NCBI RefSeq assembly: GCF_003071345.1
Contig: NZ_QCYK01000001.1
Coordinates: 1,860,001 to 1,924,000 of the forward strand
DNA length: 64,000 bases
Direction of reading: 5' to 3'
Source of the DNA: Chitinophaga parva
GTDB taxonomy: Bacteria > Bacteroidota > Bacteroidia > Chitinophagales > Chitinophagaceae
Shown: piece by piece, positions 1 through 7,335 of the stretch
Layout of the letters: every line of letters begins with the position of its first letter
Position numbering within the stretch: the stretch's first letter is position 1
The notes under the pieces: generated by a model
Seen by the model: only the letters and a program-made list of their open reading frames with translations
Database searches by the model: none
What the model was told of the DNA's origin: nothing
Translations under genes and position numbers: made by a program

Positions 1-829
1 ATCCGTTCAGGATATATATCAATGTGTCCCAAACGGACTTCGACCGTATCCTGGTCTGGTACGAAAATATCTTTGGCGAGCGCCAGGCGATAAACAGACC
101 CGTGCACACTACAGCTAATACGCCTGAAACATGCAACCGTTCCGCCAGGATGTAAGAAACGAAAGGCGTTAGTAAAGTAAGGCTGGTACTGGTAATGGAG
201 TTGTGAGTGATCTTCTTATGCATCCACACTAAAATATACCCTGTCGCGATCCCGCACAAAATTCCCCCTGCAACAAGCAGGATGAATTGCAGGCCGGCCT
301 GCCAGAGCACAAATGAACCGGTGTTCACGGCTATCAAGGCGAACCGGTAGCCGATGAGGGCACTGGCATCATTGACGAGACTCTCTCCCTCAATGATGGT
401 CACGACCCTTTTATTAAGCCCCAATCCTTTGGTTATCCCCGTTGCAGCTACAGCATCAGGAGGTGATACGATCGCGCCCAGTAAAAAGGCCAAAGGCCAG
501 GTGAACTCCGGTATGAAATAATGGGCCGTCAATGCTAAGATAACCGTTGTGAAAAATACCAGTGCAATGGCCAAAGTAGAGATGGGCAGGATGTCCTTCC
601 TGAAGTCGTGCCAGGAGGTCCGTGACGCCGCGTCGAATAGCAATGGGGGAAGGAAAATCAGGAAAACCACGTCCGGGTCCAGCATGAGGATGGGGAATTG
701 GGGGATAAAGCCCAGGAATACTCCAGTAATCACCAATAAGATAGGGAATGGGAATTTTACCTTCCCCTCCAAAGTCGACAAAGCAACCAGCACAACGAGT
801 GAAAGAATAACCGCATCAAATTGTTGCAT
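1..829 (-). CDS. CPA1-family Na+/H+ antiporter, N-terminal part (cut by window edge)
   Basis: Inner-membrane cation/proton antiporter of the CPA1 (NhaP-type) family. Reading from ATG at 829 the frame is open to base 1 with no stop, so the C-terminus lies outside the window. The translation is a string of hydrophobic segments. It carries the family motifs GAIVSPPDAVAA, which belongs to the ion-binding helix with its conserved Asp, and EGESLVNDASAL. An in-frame ATG at 853 adds eight residues (NRLPYLE plus Met) and could be the true start. Family assignment is firm; the transported ion (Na+ or K+) cannot be told from this part. Confidence 0.85.
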   Translation of the reverse strand, partial: MQQFDAVILSLVVLVALSTLEGKVKFPFPILLVITGVFLGFIPQFPILMLDPDVVFLIFLPPLLFDAASRTSWHDFRKDILPISTLAIALVFFTTVILALTAHYFIPEFTWPLAFLLGAIVSPPDAVAATGITKGLGLNKRVVTIIEGESLVNDASALIGYRFALIAVNTGSFVLWQAGLQFILLVAGGILCGIATGYILVWMHKKITHNSITSTSLTLLTPFVSYILAERLHVSGVLAVVCTGLFIAWRSPKIFSYQTRIRSKSVWDTLIYILNG

Positions 830-925
830 CTCTAGATAAGGTAGTCTATTCATGCGACATGCAACGAATGTAATAATTCCTCACATGAGCCGGCATATAC
901 CGCTCGTTAATATACATGACAATTT

Positions 926-1717
926 TTAATTGATTTTAAAGTAGAAGCTGAATTTGCTGCCCTTCCCAGGCGTACTTTCTACTTTAAGATCTCCTCCCGC
1001 TGCGTGTATGATTTTATTGGCGAGGTATAACCCGACACCATGCCCTTCAACATTCATATCCAGCCGTCCATAAATGGTGAATAATTTCTTCATTCCATCC
1101 TGTGGAATGCCGATCCCGTTATCTTCAACACTCAGGATGACATACTTTCCTTCCTGACGGGTATGAATATGTACTTTCGGCGGTTCCCGGCCGGAGAATT
1201 TCAACGCATTAGAAACCAGGTTATACAATATGCTCCGGAGGTTTTTAGGGGAGAAGAAGATATCTTTCACTTCCAGTTGGGTAGTAATCACGGCATTCGA
1301 AGCTTTTATTCTTTTCTCCAGGCTCCATTCAACGTTGCTGATAGTTTCCTCAAAGTCCACGGCTCCCATCTCCGCCATATTGTTTTCCAGCTTAGCGATG
1401 GTGGCGAGGTTATTGATCAGCATCCGGAATTTTCTGACGGAAGAATTGATGATATTTAAGAATTGCGACAATTCTGCATTGCTGTGCTCCACCAGGTTCA
1501 TCAATGTTATACTTGACTCTATACTGCACAGCGGGTCGATCAAATCATGGGATGCCATATGGATAAAATGCTCCAGGTCCGCATTGATCCGGAGCAGGCT
1601 CTCATTCTTTTCATCCAGTTCAATCTTTGCTTTCTTGAGTTCTGTAATATCATTGAAAGAAATGACTACACCTTTTTGCCTGTTTTCTACCTGTTGTAAA
1701 TAGGGCATGACCACCAT
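926..1717 (-). CDS. Histidine kinase C-terminal fragment of a broken CheB-CheR-PAS-kinase gene
   Basis: Second half of a cytoplasmic hybrid sensor. It has the end of a PAS domain (VVISFNDITELKKAK), a linker helix, a dimerisation domain with phospho-acceptor His in MASHDLIDPL, and a HATPase domain with N-box NLVSNALKFS, G1 DNGIGI and G2 GHGVGLYL. The same frame is open without an ATG back to about 1846 and encodes more PAS sequence (ISHISTNIK, then GRWYQMVVMPY), so the ATG at 1717 is internal to the ancestral protein. The upstream CheB-CheR piece overlaps it in another frame. Probably a remnant; a short soluble kinase could still be made from internal starts. Confidence 0.7.
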   Translation of the reverse strand: MVVMPYLQQVENRQKGVVISFNDITELKKAKIELDEKNESLLRINADLEHFIHMASHDLIDPLCSIESSITLMNLVEHSNAELSQFLNIINSSVRKFRMLINNLATIAKLENNMAEMGAVDFEETISNVEWSLEKRIKASNAVITTQLEVKDIFFSPKNLRSILYNLVSNALKFSGREPPKVHIHTRQEGKYVILSVEDNGIGIPQDGMKKLFTIYGRLDMNVEGHGVGLYLANKIIHAAGGDLKVESTPGKGSKFSFYFKIN

Positions 1718-1811
1718 TTGGTACCAACGGCCTTCAAGAGTCTCAATTTCACGGGTAACTTCCGAACCGTTGTTCTGTACGGTTTTCAGGTCATTTAAAA
1801 GCCCATCCGTT

Positions 1812-3077
1812 TTAATATTGGTGGAAATATGGCTGATTCCGGCAACTGATGAAATGCATGTTGCAGTAAGGAGGGTTCCTTGCCAGGTCGTGCAGGGCGA
1901 ATATCACCATTTGCCGTATGACAGGGGCTATCCTGTAGCTGTCATTTTCCTTTATGAAATACTGTTGCCGCCTTTCTGCCGGGATATCCTTTACACTGCT
2001 CCAGTGATACAGCCCTTTGCCGGCAATTAATAAGGCCGCACTGTCCAGATCTGTAGCGAAGATTTTTACGGGCACATTTTTGTATGGCCCGGTCAATTGT
2101 TCTTTGATCAGGATGGCGATGGAATACACTTCTTCACCTGTAGCGCAGCCTGCAATCCACAGTTTAAGTTCTTCACCGGGCTCCAGTTGTGAAAGCAGGT
2201 CTGGCAGGATGTCCTTTCCTATTATCTCGAAGGCTTCCCTGTCTCTGAAAAAGCCGGTTACGCTGATCAGGAAATCTTTGGCCAGCGCTGCCACCTCTGC
2301 AGGGTTGGTGCGGAGGAAATTGTAATAATCTCCAAGCGTATCGAAATTGGCGGATGCCGCCCTGCGTTTGGTGCGCCGGAGCAGTGTCGTAAGTTTATAA
2401 TCGGAAAAATCAAGGGGCAACTGTTCCTTTATGTAATCGACGATAGAAATGATCATATTTTCATTGTCCTGGATGCCCGCTTCCTCCTCCCGTTGGCGCA
2501 GTACGTAATTCTCGATCGCTTTAGGCATGGCGGATGGTTCGAGAATGTAATCCACCGTTCCCGTCGCAATGGTATTTGAAGGCATGCCGGGAAATTTTGT
2601 CGTGACCGGGTCCCGGGCAATCACCAGGCCCCCCGCTTTCTTAACGGCCATCACCCCTTCCGCGCCATCGGCGCCCAGGCCTGATAATATGACGGCTATG
2701 GCTTTCTTGCCGTGGCTGGCGGCCAATGAGTTGAAAAATGTATTGATCGTCAGGTGGGGCGCTTTTTCTTGACCTTTGGCCGTCAAGAACAGCCGGCTAT
2801 TCCGAATGGTCATGAACTTGTCATTCGGTATCAGGTAAATATGGTTGGGTTGGATCTCGGCCCCGTTTTCTGCCTCCTGCACCAACAGCCTGCTATGCCT
2901 GGCCAGTAGTTCCACCATCCTGCTTTTAAAATTCGGCGACAGGTGCTGCACGATTACATATGCCACGCCATCCAAAGGTGTATTGTCAAAGAATGTATTG
3001 ATCTCATCCATGCCTCCTGCAGAAGCGCCGATGGCGATGATGTGATGGGGTCCGGAGTTAATCATTGGGAAAGGCAT
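1812..3077 (-). CDS. CheB methylesterase-CheR methyltransferase fusion, truncated inside CheR
   Basis: N-terminal half of a CheB/CheR/PAS/kinase hybrid of the kind used for methylation-linked sensory signalling. The CheB methylesterase domain (about residues 12-190) has its catalytic Ser19 in GASAGG, His45 in VQHLS and Asp in LSGLGADGA. A CheR N-terminal helical domain follows (about 200-265), then the CheR methyltransferase with SAM motif IAGCATGEEVYS. The normal CheR sequence stops at ISCRN; ten frame-shifted residues (QPYFHQY end) then hit a stop. The rest of CheR, the usual coiled coil and the first part of the PAS domain are missing, and the kinase continues in another frame. The methyltransferase is probably dead; the methylesterase domain is intact. 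Confidence 0.85.
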   Translation of the reverse strand: MPFPMINSGPHHIIAIGASAGGMDEINTFFDNTPLDGVAYVIVQHLSPNFKSRMVELLARHSRLLVQEAENGAEIQPNHIYLIPNDKFMTIRNSRLFLTAKGQEKAPHLTINTFFNSLAASHGKKAIAVILSGLGADGAEGVMAVKKAGGLVIARDPVTTKFPGMPSNTIATGTVDYILEPSAMPKAIENYVLRQREEEAGIQDNENMIISIVDYIKEQLPLDFSDYKLTTLLRRTKRRAASANFDTLGDYYNFLRTNPAEVAALAKDFLISVTGFFRDREAFEIIGKDILPDLLSQLEPGEELKLWIAGCATGEEVYSIAILIKEQLTGPYKNVPVKIFATDLDSAALLIAGKGLYHWSSVKDIPAERRQQYFIKENDSYRIAPVIRQMVIFALHDLARNPPYCNMHFISCRNQPYFHQY

Positions 3078-3290
3078 TTTACTTGTAACCGGAAGAAATT
3101 TCAGATAGCGGAAAACCCAAGATAGATCAATAATTCAAAAGTAGTTCCATAATGCAGGTTGGGAGAAACTAGGGTTGTTCTCGTTAAATAAATTAACGCC
3201 AATGCCGCTGAAATAGCCGATCTTTATAGGGTTAGCCCCGGATTCAAATTTGCGGCGCGAAGCCTGTTCAAACTTAATTATTATTTTCTC

Positions 3291-4409
3291 ATGAAGGTCA
3301 CAAAATTAGATATAGTCCGGTTCGCCTCAAAAGGAAACGAAAGCTTCATCGATACGGTCACGGCGCGGGTAAAGGACTATTTTCGAATTACGGGCACCTC
3401 CCCGTTTGCCAACCGCGGAATGTGGATGAAAACAATCTTGATGGTGATCGTCTATTTTCTTCCATGGGCTATGATAGTGAGTAATATTGGGGCGGGTCAC
3501 CTGCCATTGTTTTGGCTGTGCTGGGTTGTGATGGGATGTGGTATTGTCGGAATCGGGACCTGCATCATGCACGATGCCAATCACGGGGCCTATTCGGCTA
3601 ACAGGAAGGTTAATGTATTTCTGGGATATATTCTGGAGTTAATTGGCGGCTATAGCGTTAATTGGAAAATCCAGCACAACTTGCTTCATCATACCTATAC
3701 CAATATAGACGGCCTAGATGAAGACATCGACAGCATCGTGCTTTTAAGGCTTTCCCCAAGGCAACAGTGGTATTGGTTTCATCGCTACCAGCATCTTTAT
3801 GCCTGGTTTTTCTACATGTGCATGACTTTGTTCTGGATGACGGCAAAAGACTATTTGCAGGTGATCCGCTTCGGGCGGCGCAACCTGCTGGTGAAGCAGA
3901 AAGTGTCTTTAAGTAAGGCCATTTTACGTATCACCTGGTATAAAATGTTCTATTACGGCTATGTGCTGGTATTGCCATTGCTGTTTTCGGGCCAGCCATG
4001 GTATTTCGTGTTGGCCGGTTTTGTGATCATGCATTTTACCGCCGGCCTAACGTTGGCCTGTATTTTCCAACCCTCCCATATCATGCCGCATGCTTCATTC
4101 CCCGAGCCGGCACAGGAAGGAGGTAAACGACACATCAAAGAAAGCTGGGCGATTCATGAGCTGGCCACTTCAACGAATTTTGCACCCCGCAGCCGGTGGT
4201 TGACCTGGTGCATCGGGGGCCTGAATTTCCAGATCGAGCACCACTTGTTCACCAACATATGTCATATCCACTATCGGAAATTATCGCCCATTGTTAAGAA
4301 AACCGCAGCGGACTTCGGACTACCGTATCACGAAAAGCGTACTTTTTGGGGAGCCTTGGTGGACCATGCAAGGATGCTGAAATTATTGGGGAAGAATCAG
4401 CTGGCCTGA
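3291..4409 (+). CDS. Membrane fatty acid desaturase (acyl-CoA/acyl-lipid type)
   Basis: Integral membrane di-iron desaturase that introduces double bonds into fatty acyl chains for membrane lipids. The three histidine boxes are present in order: HDANH (about residue 93), HNLLHH (about 130) and QIEHH near the C-terminus (about 317). Hydrophobic segments lie between them at about 45-90 and 215-265. The QxxHH third box places it with the front-end/linoleoyl-CoA-like group common in Bacteroidota. At 372 residues it is full length. It stands alone, with 213 bases upstream and a convergent gene downstream. Regiospecificity cannot be read from sequence. Confidence 0.88.
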   Translation: MKVTKLDIVRFASKGNESFIDTVTARVKDYFRITGTSPFANRGMWMKTILMVIVYFLPWAMIVSNIGAGHLPLFWLCWVVMGCGIVGIGTCIMHDANHGAYSANRKVNVFLGYILELIGGYSVNWKIQHNLLHHTYTNIDGLDEDIDSIVLLRLSPRQQWYWFHRYQHLYAWFFYMCMTLFWMTAKDYLQVIRFGRRNLLVKQKVSLSKAILRITWYKMFYYGYVLVLPLLFSGQPWYFVLAGFVIMHFTAGLTLACIFQPSHIMPHASFPEPAQEGGKRHIKESWAIHELATSTNFAPRSRWLTWCIGGLNFQIEHHLFTNICHIHYRKLSPIVKKTAADFGLPYHEKRTFWGALVDHARMLKLLGKNQLA

Positions 4410-4471
4410 AAGCCCAGGCGGAACCGGCAAGTTGTGGCATGAACATGGAATCTGGTAGCCCCGTTTCTTTA

Positions 4472-4711
4472 CTATTTTAAGATCTTCTTCTTCTCCCTGG
4501 ACAGATAATGATAAAGAATATTCGGAATAAGCAACAACCACCAGCCAAAGAACAGGAAAATTAGGAAATGACCCATCCTGCTGGCTTTATTACGTTGCAA
4601 CAAGAAGCACTGTGGTGTCTCTTCTTTAACATCCCAGCCGGCAGCCATATATAATTTAACATCCTGCAGGGCTTTCTCCCTTGCCTGTTCTTCTGTAAGC
4701 GTTTGTATCAT
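4472..4711 (-). CDS. Small membrane protein, unknown function
   Basis: 79 residues: a soluble N-terminal half with a charged helix, then one or two hydrophobic segments (GHFLIFLFFGWWLLLIPNILYHYL) and a basic tail. The arrangement of a short beta-like region ending in LLQRNKASRMG before the membrane hairpin resembles small phage- or YqaE-like membrane proteins seen in many bacteria, but I do not recognise a named family. It lies 23 bases downstream of the DUF4236 pieces on the same strand and may be cotranscribed with them. Confidence 0.6.
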   Translation of the reverse strand: MIQTLTEEQAREKALQDVKLYMAAGWDVKEETPQCFLLQRNKASRMGHFLIFLFFGWWLLLIPNILYHYLSREKKKILK

Positions 4712-4734
4712 AATTAATTAGTTTGTAAAATAAG

Positions 4735-5493
4735 TTAAGCAATAAGCCCTCCCTCCATCCTGGCCTGTAAACCACCGATTGCAGCAAGGAAATTTGCAAA
4801 AGGGTCCATGACAGCCACTTTTGAAGTAGTGATGATCTCAAAAATTCCAGTACCCGATGTAAACTTGTACTCCGAGTAGTTGCATACCGGGAGCTTCCGG
4901 TTGTTGTTAAAACGCCTGTCCGGCCCACCATTCTTATTTACATATTGCCACGTGTAATCAACCACCACCGCGTCACTGGGAAGCGGATCTGATTCGATGA
5001 ATCGTATCGTGCTACCGGAGATCTGTAGATTTTTATAAAATACCGCGGCAAAAGTGTTGCCGCGCCTGATGAGTAGGCGCTCGGGCAGGAAATACATTTC
5101 TAGGTTACTTAATAAGATACACGGTATGGCAACATTGGTAACAAAGTAGGGTGCCGGGATGCTGTTGTCGAAAACGCCGCGCACCCGCACCCTGTCTATT
5201 AATTTCCCGGCTCCTGCATTGCGCTTTTGGTCATAGGTGGACTGGGCGTTCAGGTACTGCCATATACCCGATGAACGGGAGAAAACGGAAAAGTGAGCGC
5301 GGAATTGCTCGTATACCTTCTGGTACCGGTCGTCCATATCATAATGAAGCACTATTTCAAGACGTTGTTTGTCGATTTTTTTCAACCAGCGGATGAGGGG
5401 GATAAATAGCCCGATAATGACAAGCACTTCGTAGGGTAAATACCTGTTTCGTGCGTTGCCATGCATCTTCGGTGATTGCATCGTGGTGTACAT
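4735..5493 (-). CDS. C-terminal part of a frameshifted DUF4236 membrane protein
   Basis: Begins with a likely overprinted stretch, then a transmembrane segment (EVLVIIGLFIPLIRWLKK), a charged helix (KIDKQRLEIVLHYDMDD) and a mixed domain ending near FANFLAAIGGLQARME. From memory of Bacteroidota DUF4236 proteins, this region (QYLNAQST, AGAGKLIDRV, KNGGPDRRFNNNRKLP) normally forms the C-terminus of the same polypeptide as the DUF4236 + SH3 half. Here it is in a different frame and overlaps that half by 137 bases. It is therefore best read as the 3' part of a gene with an indel at about 5440-5475, or less likely as a translationally coupled partner starting at 5493. Confidence 0.65.
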   Translation of the reverse strand: MYTTMQSPKMHGNARNRYLPYEVLVIIGLFIPLIRWLKKIDKQRLEIVLHYDMDDRYQKVYEQFRAHFSVFSRSSGIWQYLNAQSTYDQKRNAGAGKLIDRVRVRGVFDNSIPAPYFVTNVAIPCILLSNLEMYFLPERLLIRRGNTFAAVFYKNLQISGSTIRFIESDPLPSDAVVVDYTWQYVNKNGGPDRRFNNNRKLPVCNYSEYKFTSGTGIFEIITTSKVAVMDPFANFLAAIGGLQARMEGGLIA

Positions 5494-6109
5494 GGTCGAT
5501 CATCGCCAGCCCCTGGTTAATATACCCGGTAGCGTCGTTGATGGATACCAGGAACCACTGGTGGTCAATAGTATCAAGAAGCAGGAGTGATTGGTCATAG
5601 GGTACTGTTTGCAGGATAGGTGCTTTTTTATGGGGCTCCTTTCGGATGTTCGCCCCGCTTTGCGCAGTTACCCTTACAATAGGCGTATCACTGGGCGGTT
5701 GGAGGATCACCGTTTTTTGGGCAAAAGAGGTTAGCATTAATATTGCCAGGCCTGCGAATAAGAGGACCCAGCCCCAGGGAGCAAGCGGCGATAGCCTGGA
5801 TTTTTGATTTAGCTCCGTAATAAACGCCGTTGAATCTGTATCGGTAAGTTGCTCAACACTGGCAGACCCGATATTATGTACCGGTTGAGGATGATCCAAT
5901 GGGCGAGGCGGGAGAGATGGAGGTGGAGCCGGCGGTCCGGTGATTTTTTGACGATAGCTGATGCCGTTGGCGCTCAGGTTCACGTAAGTTCCCCTGGAAC
6001 TTATATTAATGTGGGCTCCCTTTATACCAACCGAATAACTGACGCCCCTCTTGGAGAGGTTAATTTTCACAGGAAACGATCCAAATGATTTTCGATAAGA
6101 CCAACTCAT
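5357..6109 (-). CDS. DUF4236 + SH3-like domain protein, N-terminal part of a frameshifted gene
   Basis: Residues 1-55 are a DUF4236 domain (SYRKSFGSFPVKINLSKRG, then SYSVGIKGAHIN and GTYVNLSANGISYRQK). A proline-rich linker, a transmembrane helix (WVLLFAGLAILMLTSFA) and a bacterial SH3 domain (VTAQSGANIRKEPHKKAPIL) follow. The last ~25 residues after TEDAWQRTKQVF look like out-of-frame sequence. The transmembrane segment and C-terminal domain that usually follow are encoded one frame over, at 4735-5493. Whether this is a genuine mutation or an assembly error cannot be decided here. DUF4236 has no known function. Confidence 0.7.
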   Translation of the reverse strand: MSWSYRKSFGSFPVKINLSKRGVSYSVGIKGAHINISSRGTYVNLSANGISYRQKITGPPAPPPSLPPRPLDHPQPVHNIGSASVEQLTDTDSTAFITELNQKSRLSPLAPWGWVLLFAGLAILMLTSFAQKTVILQPPSDTPIVRVTAQSGANIRKEPHKKAPILQTVPYDQSLLLLDTIDHQWFLVSINDATGYINQGLAMIDHVHHDAITEDAWQRTKQVFTLRSACHYRAIYPPHPLVEKNRQTTS

Positions 6110-6134
6110 ACAGGATGATTTTAGAATTCAGCTG

Positions 6135-6359
6135 TCATCGCTCTAACTTACAAAGCGTTCTGTCCCTGCTGATCGCCTCCGCCAGCGTTACTTCGATCAC
6201 GTTGTGCTGACAACTGCTCAACCCCCTGCAATCTGCCCGTAGATGATACCGGCTGGCGCTTTTACTATCGCAGATATAAACAGTCCTGGCGCTTGAACAC
6301 CGTACCGCGTTGAAAATGCAGCATACAAAAAGCAGTGCTCTCATGGATGGGGTGATCAT
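6135..6359 (-). CDS. Small secreted Cys-rich protein
   Basis: 74 residues. A signal peptide or lipoprotein-like leader (ALLFVCCIFNAVRCSSA) is followed by a compact domain with VYICDSKSASRYHLRADCRGL, SSCQHNVIEVTLAEA and a final CKLER. The spacing of Cys and His (C..YH...C.GL..C.H......A......C) fits a small Bacteroidota family often found near DUF4236 genes. It may bind a metal, but function is unknown. It sits 26 bases downstream of the DUF4236 gene's start, on the same strand. Confidence 0.6.
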   Translation of the reverse strand: MITPSMRALLFVCCIFNAVRCSSARTVYICDSKSASRYHLRADCRGLSSCQHNVIEVTLAEAISRDRTLCKLER

Positions 6360-6395
6360 GATCGGTACAGTGTATAACCGCGCCCAATGAACGGT

Positions 6396-6605
6396 CTAGC
6401 GGGTATGGCAGGCGGGCAGGCAACTCTTGCAACCATCGGCACGGGGATAAATGGACCTGGCAGCTTTCACGGCTTCGTGGCAGGTATTAAATGCTCCGAT
6501 ATACGTGCGGTGTGCTGGTTTGGGGAAGAAGGGGCAGGAGGAAATGTGTACCTCATGGTCACCATTGCCCTGGGGAATGGTGGAAACGTAATACATTGAT
6601 TGCAT
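6396..6605 (-). CDS. Small conserved Cys/His protein, unknown function
   Basis: 69 residues without a signal peptide. The pattern is YYVSTIPQGNGDHEVHISSC, then FNTCHEAVKAARSIYPRADG and CKSCLPACHTR. This pattern (GDHEVH..C, ...C..AV..A...Y..ADGC..C...CHT) is one I recall from short Bacteroidota proteins of unknown role. The conserved Cys and His suggest a small metal-binding fold. A 14-bp palindrome lies 51 bp upstream of its start, see 6656-6669. The opposite-strand reading of this region is not credible. Confidence 0.6.
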   Translation of the reverse strand: MQSMYYVSTIPQGNGDHEVHISSCPFFPKPAHRTYIGAFNTCHEAVKAARSIYPRADGCKSCLPACHTR

Positions 6606-6655
6606 AACTGAATAATTATTTAAATCAAATGTAGTACTGGGGCAACTTTGTTTTT

Positions 6656-6669
6656 TACGGGAACCCGTA
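6656..6669. promoter_or_regulatory. Palindrome TACGGGAACCCGTA (shared motif, site 1)
   Basis: Perfect 14-bp inverted repeat TACGGG-AA-CCCGTA, followed by a further partial copy of the right-hand half (CGGGAACC). It lies 51 bp upstream of the small protein starting at 6605 and just past the 3' end of the response regulator gene. It shares the frame TACGNNNNNCCGTA with sites upstream of cas9, of the sigma-54 activator and of the sensor kinase. Confidence 0.5.
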
Positions 6670-6677
6670 CGGGAACC

Positions 6678-7331
6678 TTATATAATGCCCATGTCTTTGC
6701 AAAAGGCCACAAGCTGTTCATTTTTGGAAAAATCGAACAAGTCTTTGATATGGTTCAGCCGTTTTTCCAGGCTGCTGAGGCTAAAGGGCGGGATGTCGTT
6801 TTCCCGGAGATAAGTGGGAATGTCTTTTTGGTGTATGCCTTTGGCAAGCAGGGTAATAACTGTGATATCGTATTCCGTGAAATCATGGGTTTTCCTTTGG
6901 TGCGCCTGTTTTGGGAAATGCCGCTGGTTTTTGGAAACAGATTCAATTGCCAGGATAAGCTCCTTCGCATCATTCCGGGCTTTACGGACATAGCCATCTA
7001 CCTCCAGCTTATTATGGAGTGTTTCGATTGTTGCAGCAAGGTTGTCAGCAGAGAAAACAATGATTTTTAAGGCTGGCTGGATCTCCCTTGCGGCGGCTAT
7101 CAGTTGCATGCCGTCCGCAATTTTCTGGATCTTCTCATCTTTTTCAAACCACAGGTCTGTGATCAACAGGTCGTAGGGATCATTCTTTTGCAGGGCCAGT
7201 TTTATTTTCGCCAATGCGTCGTCACAATAGAAAGCATGATCTGCCTGGGAGATCTGCAGTGCTTCTACGGTTTTCTGCACGGAGACATTGGCACTTTCAT
7301 GGTCTTCTGCTATCAGTATGCGTTTAATCAT
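6678..7331 (-). CDS. Response regulator, receiver + LuxR-like output
   Basis: Cytoplasmic two-component regulator of 217 residues. The receiver domain (1-125) has acidic residues E9/D10, phospho-acceptor Asp59 in DLLITDLWF, and Lys in GYVRKARND. The C-terminal ~70 residues (TEYDITVITLLAKGIHQKDI...) are a diverged NarL/LuxR-type helix-turn-helix. It starts 4 bases after the stop of the histidine kinase gene upstream, so the two are one operon and surely partners. Output is probably transcriptional activation or repression of nearby or envelope genes; the target is not known. Confidence 0.85.
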   Translation of the reverse strand: MIKRILIAEDHESANVSVQKTVEALQISQADHAFYCDDALAKIKLALQKNDPYDLLITDLWFEKDEKIQKIADGMQLIAAAREIQPALKIIVFSADNLAATIETLHNKLEVDGYVRKARNDAKELILAIESVSKNQRHFPKQAHQRKTHDFTEYDITVITLLAKGIHQKDIPTYLRENDIPPFSLSSLEKRLNHIKDLFDFSKNEQLVAFCKDMGII

Positions 7332-7335
7332 GGTG

